Of a stretch of 64,000 nt of DNA, positions 13,123 to 25,300 are shown piece after piece; the stretch's first letter is position 1, and every line of letters begins with the position of its first letter. Both the position numbers and the translations under genes were made by a program. The stretch is from Perognathus longimembris pacificus (taxonomy: Eukaryota > Chordata > Mammalia > Rodentia > Heteromyidae): the NCBI RefSeq assembly GCF_023159225.1, contig NC_063161.1, positions 6,591,295 to 6,655,294 of the forward strand. Reading direction: 5' to 3'. The notes below the pieces were generated by a model. The model worked only from the letters and a program-made list of their open reading frames with translations, was not told the DNA's origin and ran no database searches.

Positions 13123-16100
13123 AAAACCCAGCCATCAGTTCCATACCCGATCCAACCAACCCTCTGGAGACCCACAGGGTCCGCCCAGAACAAGCCAGCC
13201 CCACCCAGAGAGGCCTGGTCTGCCCTGGGGAAGGGACATGCTCTCTTAAGGCTTTGGCCCTGTGTAGTGACAAAGCCAGGCTCTTATAGAAGAAAGTGGA
13301 CGCCCCTCAGAGGAGCCATGACCTTCCCGAGCTCCCCATCCCTGTGTAGACAGGAGATGGCAGGTGACCTGGAGCCCCAGGCCAGGCCAGGTCTCACTCT
13401 GGAAGCCCCAGGACTTCCCTCCACTCTAGTGAGAGTCAGAGGGCTGGGGGGTAGGGGGTGGCTTTGCCCTCTCTACTACCCATGAGGGGTGGGGCTTTCA
13501 CCTTCTCCTAGCCTGTGGGCAGTGTGGCTTTCTCTCCAGGGCCTGCCTGCAAGGGGCTTGGCTTTCACCCTCCCTCCTGTCCCCGGGGGGCGGGGGGAGA
13601 GGGGGGGCATGACTTTCATCCTCTCCACCCCCTAGGAATCTCTGAGAAGCTAGGCTGGCCTTGAACTCCAGTGCTGTGATCTGCCAACCAGCACAGAGAG
13701 GCTTCACAGAGGCCTCGCTCTGATTGGTTCGGCTTCTTTATGTTTTTCCCAAAATAAACACATTTTGCTTGTGTAAGCAAAAAAAAAAAAAAAAGTGGTG
13801 TCAAAGAGAAAGAAAAGCCTGTGATGTCTACGCTTCATTACACACTTGCCTCCAGATGTCCCCTAATCCTGGGTCAGGGCTCCTGGACTCATGCACACTC
13901 TGTAACCAGATGCCCAGGAACTGCTTCGGCCCTGGAGGGCAGGTCAAAGCCCTCCCCAGTCCCACGTCATTGCTCCCACAGTGGGGAACAGAGTTGGGGG
14001 GGCCCAAGGCCCCCTGAGACCTCCCACCAGTGCTAAGGAGAAAGGATGGGGGCACAGGAAGCCCCAATAAGTAAACACCCTCCCAAGTCCTCTAGGAAAG
14101 CAGATGACAGACCCCAGAACCCCTACCACCTCCCTGCGGGGCCAGCACCGCCCCCCCCCCACCTGGAGCCTCCTCCCCGGCCACGCCTGACCTGCCAGCT
14201 TTAAAAACAAGGGGTGGCAGCTCCGAGGAGGAATTTTCCTGCTGGCCTCCCAGACTCCCAGAGTGAGCGTCCTGGGGTGCAGCCTGGGGCTCTGAACCCC
14301 TGTGGCTCACGATCACATGGCCAGCCCCGCTCCACAGAAGCAGGCGGAGCCCTGCGGTGGGGCTGCGGGGCCTGAGGATCACCCAGGGAGCGGCTGGCCA
14401 CACTCTGCAGCTGCTCCAGGGAACCGCCCAGGGACCACGACGTCCTCAGCCGCGACTGGGAGAAAGCAGGCTGGCCCTGGCCTGGCCCCGGGGCCCTGAG
14501 GGGCCTCCTCCAAGGGTTGATGCATTGGCCCCTGGAGGCAGACACTCAGCAAAGACACCCCCCCCCTGCACCCCTGGCATGCCACGTGACTGAGCTTCGT
14601 CACAGATGTACTGGGCTACCTTCTGTGACACCCTCATCTCATTGCACCCCAATTTCTCATCTGAAAGTTGGGGATGACACGGCCAGTCTGGCCCCCTTCA
14701 CAGGGCTGCTTCACAGACCAAATGCACTCCAAGGATACCCCATCCTGAACCTGAGCCCCCAGACACAAGCTGGGAACGCTCAGTACGAGAAACGGCCTAG
14801 AGGCAGGAGCAAAACACTGGGTGCAGATTATCCCAACACACCAGGCCTTTGGGGGCGGGGGGGGGGGTGGTGGTGAGGGAAAGGTCGTGGCCCTGGGTGC
14901 CCAGTGTTCTGGTAAGCAGGGAGCAGCAGAGGTGACGCAGTCTGCGGCCCCCAGGGCTGCTCTAAAGACTGAAGGCAGATCATTGCACGCTCTTCAGTGG
15001 CTCCTGGGATACCCTAGAAGTGAACTCCTTAGGGCAGCAGGAGGCCCCGAGCTCCCAGGCAATAAACCACCCACATTCGAAAAGTCCCGGGGACCTGAGC
15101 CCACCAGAGCCCTCTCGAGTGCCCGGCAGCTGTGACTCAGGGTGGCTTCCGAGTCCCCGGAGAGTGGCACAGCAGCCTTGGGGGCGGGGGGGCACTTACT
15201 ATAGTGCCTGGGCTCCTTGGTGTGGGGCCCGGGCTTGGCAGGGGCCGGTGCCCCCGGGCCCTGGCGCCGGCTCTGCAGGGCCTGATAGAGGCCCAGGGCC
15301 CGGCGCTTGGCTTTGCGCAGGATGTGGCACACGTATTGGAAGATCTCCTCGTAGCAGTCGCCGGGCTCGGCGTAGCTGGCCACCGTGCTGGAGGACAGGT
15401 AGCGCTGCCTCTGCTCCAGCATCAGCCGGTGCTCCCGCTGCTTGGTCTCGGAGAACTGGGTTGCTATGACAACGAGGCACAGGTTGATCATGAAGAAGGA
15501 GCCCACCTGTGACCAGCGGGAGGAAAGGACAGGGACAGAGGGGACGGTGGGGTGAGGGAGGCAGAGGTGAAGGAGGGGCCGGACGACACGGAGAGTGCCG
15601 GGGAGACGGGAAGAGGGAGAGACAGACGAGGCAGAGGCGGAAATGGGGAAAGAAGAGGGGGTAAGGACAGGTCAGAGACGTGAAACGGAGAAAAGGGGCG
15701 GAGCCGGGAGACAGGCGAGAGCCGGGGTGCCGAGAGCACAACGGGTGGAGAGGGCAGGCTCAGGGAGGACGCAATCCAAGGGTGTGGGTGCAGAGGTCAG
15801 AGGTCGAGACAGCGGAGGGGCAAGGAAGGGGGACGGGGGGGGGGGGGGGGACAGAGAGACAGAGGCACAGACACAGACGGGGACAGGAAAAGATCTCTGA
15901 GAGGCCTGGCTCTACAGAAAGGCCCAACCAGAGCGGCTGCTAAGCCAAGCCCGGGGGTCCCAAGCCCTGGCCCACAGCTCGCGGGGGGGGGGGGGGCCAC
16001 CGCGTCCAGGGAGGGGCCGCTCGGGCAAGGTACGCCGAGGACGTTTCCCGTCCGAAGGGAGCACTGGGGCTGCAGTGGAGGCCCGAGGACCCCCACCGGC

Positions 16101-16316
16101 GGCGTGGCCCGGGCCGGGCACCCTGCTCTCGGGTCTAGGCAGCGTGTTGGCTCAGACGGAGCCCCTGCACCCTGCCAGCACCAGCAAACTCAGCGTCCTC
16201 GGCTCTCCTGGCACCCTCCAGCCTGGGCAGAGCCAACTGGGATCCCACGAGGTTGCAACAAGGACAGCAGGATACATTTACTGAGCACTCAAGAGCCCAT
16301 TTCATGTGGACTTTGG

Positions 16317-16363
<47 letters not shown>

Positions 16364-19300
16364 GGGGGTGGGGGGGCAGGGGAGAGAGCCAGCCAGTATT
16401 GGGCCTTGACCTCAGAGCCTAACACAAGCTTTTTTGCTCAAGACTGAAGCTCTACCACTTGAGCCATGGCTCTTGGCTGGTTAACTGGAGCGAAGAAGTC
16501 TTGTGGCCTTTTCTGCCTGGGCTGGCTCTAACCAAGAGCTGCAGATCTCAGCTTCCCGAAGAGCTGGGATTCCAGGCGTGAGCCACCAGCGTCCGGCTCA
16601 GACTCTATTCTTCACTCCACCAGCAGGAAGCAGACAGAGCCTTTCCCAGCCCCTCCGGAACCCAGGGCTCCTCTAGCAACCCCAGCGGTCTCTGTTTCCC
16701 TTCCGCAGGACTCGGACCCACTCCGTGGGTAACCCCTGACAGGAAGGCTCGCAGCTGGTGCCGCTCCGGTCAGCCACGGGCTTGTCCTCACTCCCCACCC
16801 CCACGCGAGGTCCACCAGCTCAGGATGGGGCACCGTCCCCGCGCGGCCAAAGCACGCCCTCGCCCACCCCTGGAGATGCCCGCCTCGCTCCGGCAGGGAG
16901 GAAGACAGCTCTTCCCCCCCCCCCCCCAGTGAGTCACCTCCACAATTGGGAATTGTGCCATGACTGAAGCTGCAGTCAGGCATGACAAGGAAGATGCGCC
17001 GGCTCTGGGGACTCTGTGGGAAGAGGCAGGAGGGGCTGGCCCGGAAGGGTAGATAGAGCCTTCCCGATCTTTCTACCGTTCATTCACCCATGCATTCGCT
17101 CACTCACGCATTCATTCATGCATCCACCCATCCATCACCCACTCTTGACAGCTCAAAGTGCAGAGCCGCCCCCTTCCTGCTTTCCTGAGAGGCAAGAGAG
17201 CCTCAAACATCCCGGGGAACCCCAGCAGGCCACCCTAGGGCTGACCTCTGTCCACGAGCAGCCCCGGGCTTTCCGACACTCCTGTCTCCAGCCCTAGGAA
17301 CGGGGGCGGGGTGTGGGTGGGGGGGACACAAGCCCTAGCCCTGCAGAAGCTCCAGGCGGGGGCTGCACCCTCGGCTAAGGTCACAATAAGAATGTATTCC
17401 TAGAGGCACGAGCAGAGAAAGATAAGCAGAAGCAACCGGCTGGACTTCAATGTCTAGAAATGAAAAATGAAGGCCATCGAAGGTGATGGATGCTTCCAGC
17501 AGCCCCTTCCATCACGGGCTAGTCAGCTGCATTTACCAAGAGTCCTTCCTGCTGCCTCCCCCCTGCTCCGCGGAGGGCTCCCCGAGGACCCGGCCCTCCT
17601 CCACTCCCCGTCCCCCCGGGCCCAAGCATGCGCTGAGCCCCAGCTCCCCGGCACTTACTATGATGAGCAGAATGAAATAGATGAAGTTGTAGAAGGAGTG
17701 CGCGTCCATCACATAGTACATGATCTCCACCCAGCCTTCCAGGGTGATCACCTGCGGGACCAGAGCACCAAGCCTGACGCGCCGGCCCGGGAGCAGCTCA
17801 CGCTGAGGCCCTACTATGTGCTGGGCTGCATAACGCACGGCAATTCCATCCCCAAGGAACGGGGGGTCCCCAGAGGGGAGGACACTGGCTCAACACCACA
17901 CCACCGGAGCCCAGCCACTTCCCGGCCACAATCCCAGGGCGGGGCAGGGGGAGGGGAGAAGGGGGGGCAGGCTGGAAAAGCAAGGGTCTCTGTGCTTTGG
18001 CTCAGGCTCACTACCTGGGCCCCTTAACCCCTTGAGCCCCACTTGCTTCCTCAGTAGGCAGGATGACAGAGCCCCTAGCAGGGCTGGGGTGCAGCCTGGC
18101 TGAGCAGGGAGTGGGGACCGGTTAAAGTTGGCACAACCGTCCCTCCACCTATCCTTCCCCCCCCCAGGATCCTTCCAGAAAGGAGCCTGGGGCAGCCTGG
18201 GGAGAAACAGATGCAGAGACCTCTCCTGCATGCCGGGGACAAAGCCTCAGAGCCGGAGCCCCGAGCTGAGCTGAGCTGAGCTGAGCAGCTCCCCGCTCTC
18301 AGCTCCCCGTCCTCTGAACCCCCGCTCCCTTCCTCAGTGGCTGCTGGGCTCCCCCCCCCCCACACACACACACAGGCTCTGGCCCAGGTTCTGACGAGAT
18401 GACCACGACGGCAGGCCACCGCCTCCGCGGAGCCCTCCAGGAATCTTATCTGTACCCTGAGCAGATCTCCCCGCCAGATCCGCGGGGGCCTCCAGGCTTT
18501 GGGGTGGGCCCGGGTGGGACGAAACTCCATTTAACACTCGTGTGACGCGAGGGCCTGGCACACTTCCTCTCCGTGAACCTCGGGGCCTCAGCCGGGGAGG
18601 CTTCCGTCGTGCGCCGCCCGCCCCAGCGTGCCAGGGTGCCGGGGTGCCACCCCCCCCTCACCTGGAAGATGACGATCCAGGCGTAGCCGATGTTGTCGAA
18701 GTTGATGGCGCCCTTGTGGGGGTTGGCGCTGCCTGTGCGGCACACGTTGTAGTAGCGGTTCCAGTTGACGCACAGCCCGCTGGCGTTGAGGTCCTGGCGC
18801 CCGGCCCCGAAGTCGTAGACGTCGTCCTTGGACAGGCAGCACTCGCGGCCCTGCTCCTTGAGCGGGGGGATCTCGTGACAGCCCATGATGCCGTTGTCCC
18901 CCGACAGAGAGCAGATGAAGGGCATCTCGTCGTCCTCCTCGGGCTGGTAGTAGGGCGGCAGGGCCACGTCCCCTTGTCTGTGGAATGGAGACGTCAGGAG
19001 CACCGTGGCTGCTCCAGGCCCACCGGGGGGCCTGCACCGACCTCCGTCTAGCTCCTGGTCTGACACACCCACCTTCCAGGCCCCCGTCACTTGACAAGCA
19101 CGTGCTGGATCTCACTGATCTAGAAGATGAGGGCGAGACCTCTGTCCGCCCATCTCCGCCACGTGTGCAGCCCCGGGCCGGTCCCTGCCCCTTTCCTGCC
19201 ATGGACTTTTCTCATCCATAAATCACAGACAGTCCCTACCCTGCCCACCCTGGAGACTAAGCTGCGTTTCACCACACTCCTGTCCAGGTGGTGCAAGGCT

Positions 19301-22300
19301 GTATCTGGGGGGCTGGGAATATGGTAGAGTGCTTGCCTTGTTTGTATACAAGAAGCCCTGGGTTCGATTCCTCAGCACCACATAGATAGAAAAAGCCAGA
19401 AGTGAGTGGCGCTGTGGCTCAAGTGGTAGAGTGCTAGGCCTTGAGCAAAAAGAAGCCAGGGACAGTGCTCAGGCCCTGAGTTCAAGCCTGAGGACTGCCA
19501 AACAAAAGAATGTATCTGGATGGGAGAGAGAAATCAAGGCAGACAAGAAAGAAAAAAAGGAAGGAAGGAAGGAAGGAAGGAAGGAAGGAAGGAAGGAAGG
19601 AAGGAAGGAAGGAAGGAAGGAAGGGAGGGAGGGAGGGAGGGAGGGAGATGGAGGCTGGGCATAGTGGTGCACACCTGTAATCACAGACACACTGGAAGAA
19701 TAAGTAGGAGGCTCACAGGCCAACTGGGGCAAAAGCAGACCATAGCCGAAAAGGAAAGCCAAGAGGGCTGGCGGTCCGCCTTAGTGGTAGAGTGCCTGAG
19801 TTTAATCTCCAATATTACTAGGGAGGGAAGGGAGGAGAGAAAGAGACAGTAGTCTATTGTACCACTAGAAATGACAAATCCAATATGTGGTAGTACCGTC
19901 CTGGGACCAGAAAGGTGAGTGGAAAGTCACAGAGACAGGGTCATAAACAAGAGCAAACACAGGTAACGATGACATCCTGACCCACCGACACGGGCATTTC
20001 CACGCAGGAACACCGACCCTGGGGACCAGCGCTCACAAGCACTGCCGGCAGACAAGTGCAATCCTTGCACAATTGGCAACACCCACCAACAGTCACATGT
20101 CATCTGACGGTGACAATCAGATGCATCTGGTCACCTGCTTCTAATAAAGGCACCTGGTGATTTCCACAAATGACGCAGGGGTGACTGAGTAGCCCTGGGC
20201 ACACACTACACACAAATCCCTTTGCAGATGGAATAGACCCAAATGTGAAATATGAAATGAAAGAGGTCTTAAACTAGACACCATCAGCCATGCTTAAAAA
20301 AAAAACTGACTTGGGGCTGGGGATATGGCCTAGTGGCAAGAGTGCCTGCCTCATATACATGAGGCCCTGGGTTCGATTCCCCAGCACCACATATACAGAA
20401 AATGGCCAGAAGTGGCGCTGTGGCTCATGTGGCAGAGTGCTAGCCTTGAGCAAAAAGAAGCCAGGGACAGTGCTCAGGCCCTGAGTCCAAGCCCCAGGAC
20501 TGGCCAAAAAAAAAAAAAAAAAAAACTGACTAAAGAGCTGAACTTCCTTCTTGAGCTACGAGGGTCTACTCATCAGAAGATGCAATCCCACTTATGAGAG
20601 TGAAAGAGATGGAGAAAGTATAGGAAAGACACCATGATTAGAGTAAAAAGTGGCTCCTTCCTCATTTCCACGAATGACTAATCATTGACCCAATTATTGG
20701 CTTGGATTTCTGGGATCTGGGGGGCTCTTAGGTCTCCTCACTAGCCAGCCAGGCATGATAGCACACGCCTGTAATTCCAGCTCCTCGGGATGTGGAGGCA
20801 AGAGAACCTTGAATTCAAGGCCAGCCTACACCAAGTTAGTGAGATCAAATCTCAAAAGCCAAATTAGAAACCAAAGCAAACAAAGGTGGGGGGGGGCGAC
20901 GGATAGAGAGCTAGCGGTGTCGCTCATGGAGTGAAGCGCTCACCTAGCACGCACAAGGCTCTGAGAAAGACTCACAGGAGGTGGTGTCCGTATCTTTGGG
21001 TCAATGTAAGCCATTAAACAAAAAAAAAATCACGTATCAGAGTTGGAGCCACTGGGCTGAGACTGTTCGTGTGTTAAGCTCTCATGGCGGAGGCCAGCCT
21101 TACAGGACGATGCACTAAGTCTCCAGGAACACACAGCAGGGCATCACCGAACCCCCCCCCCCATTCTAACCATGCTGCTAAGGGGTGGTGTTACCGCTCT
21201 GTCAGTGGGTGCCGTTGCAGCTCCCAGAAGATGAATGCTACAGAACACCTGCCTTTTCAGGAGTTGACCAGCCCACTCCAACCACCCCGGGGAGGAGGCA
21301 GACTGGCTGAGGGCTGAGGGGCCATTCTTAATTAGGTTGTGTTTGTTTTTCTAATCAACTTGTGGTTGGTTTGGGCATAGTCTGGATTTTGAGTTGTCCG
21401 TATTGCAAGGGTTTCATTCCAACCTGATTGGAAGCCATCACTCCTGAAAACCCGGGGAGTTCTTGAGTTCTTTCTGGGTGGGGACCGGAGGGAAAAACTG
21501 GGAGAGAAGCAGGGGAAGGGGTGACACTGTCCAAAAAGAAACGAACTCTTTACCCGACCTGCGTAACTGTAACCTCTCTGCATGTAACCTTTATGATGAC
21601 AGTTTTAGAAATTAAAACGCAAAAAAAGGAGTCCTTTTGTATCTGATTTCGGTTTTGCCGTTCCTTTTCGTTTTGTGGCCGTCTCCTAAGAAGCCCGGCT
21701 CGGCCCCTGGCTGTGAGAGGCTCAGATCATAGAACTTCCGGCGGAGTTCCGCGTGTGTGGAGGAGAATGGGTGGCTCTTGGGCTTGAACTCAAGGCCATT
21801 CTAGTGGCCCCCAGAGCCAAGTCACCAGAGACCCAAGCAAACAGCTAGCTGCCAGGTGAGTTATCAGAAGGTGAGGAAGCCCACCAAGGAAGTCTAACGG
21901 GGTTGTATGGCTGTGGAGAGGAAGGGAGGGAGGGAGGGAGGGAGGGAGGGAGGGAGGGAGGGACGGACGGAGGGAGGGAGGGAGGGACGGAGGGAGGGAC
22001 GGAGGGAGGGAGGGCAAGCCACTAGCAGGAGGGGCATGAGAGCTTCACCCGGATAATGAAATGGATCAGCCCCAGAAGGGAGCACAAAAGATCCTCAGGG
22101 GATAGAGCGGCCTGTCTGGGCCTTGAACCCCCAAAGCCGAGAGTTCCCGCCTGCGCCGGGCCTCTTCTGAGTGTTGCCATGTGACCCCTCCTCCCCTGTG
22201 GCCCACAAGGCACCCCTTCCCGGGCCGACCCACGGCCCCCATCCCACAGTGCTCTCCCCCCAACCAGGAGCCAGCGGGCCAGCTCCACCCAGTGTCCCCT

Positions 22301-25300
22301 CCAGTTCCGCTCAGTGTCCCCGCCCTTGCAGGCCTCAGCCAGCCCCCACAGCAGCGCCCCCCACCTCCCACGGGGTCCCTGTGCCAGGGGAGGCCTTCGT
22401 GGTCAGCCCCCAGGGCCCCGGGGCAGCCCCGGCACAAGCATCAGAGAGCGCGGGCACGGGTGTCGGACTCCCGCACCCAGGACAGAGCCGGGGCGCGGCG
22501 GTACGCTCACACAATACGAGTGTGCGCGCTGCACGCCCCAGTGTGTAGGCGCGTATGTACGTAGGTGTGTATACACAAAGGCACGCGCGGGTGTCTGCCT
22601 TGTGTGTCTGTCTGTCTGTCTTACTACTAGGGAAGAAGAGATTCCAAAGGTGACAGATTTTTCAGACAACTAACCTAACTCTCCTCCTCCCGGCGGGGCG
22701 GGGGGGGGGGGGGGGGGAGCTCAGTTTGCACGCGCCAGCTCGGGCTGTTTGGGGCCCAGTGGGCCTGGCGGGAGCCAGTCCCCCTGGCATTACTGAGCTC
22801 GCCGTGCTTTGTCCTCACTGTCCCCAGGAGTCAGCGTGGGCCGTGTCCCCTCCCCTCCCCCTCGGTTCTGAGCCCCAAACACCACCGGGCCAGGTAACCC
22901 GCAAGCGGGCCGCACACGCTCACATGGTGAAGTTCTCCTCCAGGAAGCAGCGGTTCCGCAGCAGCCCGGCCCACAGCTGCACGCCGATGATGCCGAAGAT
23001 GAAGAAGACGAAGAAGCAGAGCAGGAGGACATTGCCCAGCATGGGCAGCGTGTCCAGGAGCAGGTTCACCAAGATGCGCATGCCTGGGGGAGGGGGGCAC
23101 AGGGGTGGTCACGGGGCGCAGAGGAGGGCAGGCGTCCCCAGACACAGGCAGAGAGAGGAGGGCTGGCGCACAGGGCTCACCCCTCCCTCTCCAGCCTCCC
23201 TGTGACCTTTTCCTCCACGTGTGCCCCTCTGCTCGGAGAGCCGGGAAAATGGCTCTGGGCCCCGATGCACTGATACCAGATCGTGGGGGAATGAATGCAC
23301 AGGCGTTCACAAGACTTACAGGCCGGCGGCGCTCTCCCGGGGACTTAAAAATCAGCACCTTATTTTATACAGCTAAGCCTGCAGCAGGGCCTGGATTTAA
23401 ACCAAGTGGCCTGGCGCCACGTCTAGCCTTCTTTCTTCAGGCTATGCTTTTCTCCGTGCTGTTTAACCTTCCTGGGACATGCCAGCAAACTCCTATGCAA
23501 CCACCGCAGCCTTGTTAAATCAGTGAGCCCTGAGTTCACCTCTCACTCCTCCGGCTTAGGCTGTCTCGGCACCTCTGACCTGGCCTCGGGCATTAGGAAC
23601 AGGTTGTACACTGCACAGGTAGCCTTCCGGCCTGCCTGCCCTCCTGTCTCATCCCGTGGTCTGTGAGCACCTGTGGGCAGAGACCGCCTCAAAGTCACCT
23701 CAGAAATCCCAGCATGCCTTGCGTTCAGGCCCAGAAGACCGGCTCGGTCAGCATTTGTTCGATGACTACTTGTGAACCGTAAATCAAGGGAAGAGAGCAG
23801 AAGGCTGGAGAGGGGAGGGCAGAAGGGCGGCGATAGGTGCAGAGTCCCTGTCCACATCTGTATTGATTCCATGGGTGATGCAGGGGCGGTTATTAACGCG
23901 GGTAATTATTTTAGATTTACATCACACACTCTGCAGTGATTTCTGATCAATAATTAATGCCCGCCCCCATCTTCCCTTCCCATGAAACTAGGTCAGCCTC
24001 CTTTCAGGAGAGCCTGCCTGGGCACAGGGCTACAGCCCCCCTCCCCGAATCAGGAGAGAGAGGGGTACGCAGGGACGAAGCCAGAAAATGGCACAAGCCT
24101 CCGCGTAACCCGACCAAGTGAATCCAGCAAAGTTAGGTCAACTCTAGATCCTCCTATCATTCATTCATTCATTCATTCATTCCCACGCGTGGGTACGGAG
24201 GCTGGACCTGGAGGTCGCTGCTGGGGAGGCCTAAGGTGAGAGAGCTCTGTGCAGACAGCCGGGAGAAGAGCCCACGTCCTCGTGGTCATCGGCGGCGCGA
24301 GGCCTGCTGCGGGCAGGGCCATCGGAGAGGCCAGGCCGAGGCGGCAGGCCAGGGTGCCCGGAGCTCGGAGCCCGGCAGCAGCTGGACAGGAGGCTGGAAC
24401 AGAACTAACTGCCTGGAAGAGGCAGCTGGGCTGGGCCCCAGCCTGGCCGCTCCGCGGCTGCTCCCCAAGGCAGCCTTTGTGGCTCAATTAATTATATTTC
24501 TCTTGTTCTCCAGGATATTGAGATTCTGCGCGGCTCCTGAGCGCCCGCCCCGGCTGGCATCCAAGAACCGCGTCCATTCCCCCTCCCTCTACCCAGCGGC
24601 CCCCAGCTGCCTGCGCCGCTCTCCCGGGCCGCCAAGTCCCAGGGCCCCAGAGTGTAGGCATAATTAGCTAATTAGGGACTTTGAAGGAGTTCGTTGTCTC
24701 GGTGCCAGAGGAAGGGAGGGCGTAGGATTAGGGGGCTAGGGATGGAGCCCCAGAGACCCCAGCTAATCCTTCTTTTATGTGTTAGGTCAAGCCATGAGCC
24801 GAGACGGGTCGGATGGTGACACTGCTCGCGGTCCCTGCACTTGGGCACACCAGGCAAGGAGAGGAGAGAGACAGAGGAGACAGAGACGGCTAGAGGCAAA
24901 GCACAGAGAGAGAGAAGAGACGGAGGGAGGCAGAGAGGGCAAACTGAGGAAGAACAGACCACAGACAGAGGCCTGCATGGAGGCAGAAGAGAGACACAGG
25001 GTCCACAAGCCACCTGCCTTCAGGTCACCACCTGCCCCCACATCCCCCTCCCCGAGGACTCCCTCCACCCCCTCCCCAGCCACCCTCCTCCCTCAGGCAG
25101 CCCCCACTGATTTCCCTGTTTCTCACCTGAGCTGGTCACAAAGCCCTCTACAAACACGCACACCTCCGCTTTCAACAGGGGTTTGCTGGGCCAGGAGCCA
25201 GGTCCGGGCTCTGACCAGGGACAGGCTGCAGGAGGGCCCAGCGGAGATGATGGACGGCTAGCCCCCTCCCCCAAGCCAAGCAGAGGAGAACCCAGCACAC

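Larger units (their letters stand above)
15507..17658 (-). other. CACNA1I: Intron 7 of CACNA1I
   Basis: The intron contains G-rich tracts near 15835-15850 and 15985, a (GA)n run (16318-16362), a reverse-strand composite SINE (16425-16597) and a CATT/CATC-rich low-complexity stretch (17080-17142). No coding sequence was supported. Confidence 0.8.
18978..22923 (-). other. CACNA1I: Intron 5 of CACNA1I
   Basis: This is a repeat-dense intron. It holds dimeric ID SINEs (19307-19507 and 20312-20520), GGAA/GGGA arrays (19548-19648 and 21920-22014), B1-like pieces (19650-19815 and 20743-20880), an LINE-like 3' end (21340-21620) and a TGTCTG run near 22600. No coding sequence was supported. Confidence 0.8.

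Noticed and set aside
17467..18027. Plus-strand 186-codon frame overlapping exon 7
   Set aside because: It is antisense to a confirmed channel exon and has no similarity of its own.
20301..20531. Possible tRNA genes (A and B boxes in SINEs)
   Set aside because: The boxes belong to tRNA-derived SINE monomers with A tails and target duplications. No cloverleaf with paired acceptor stem was found.
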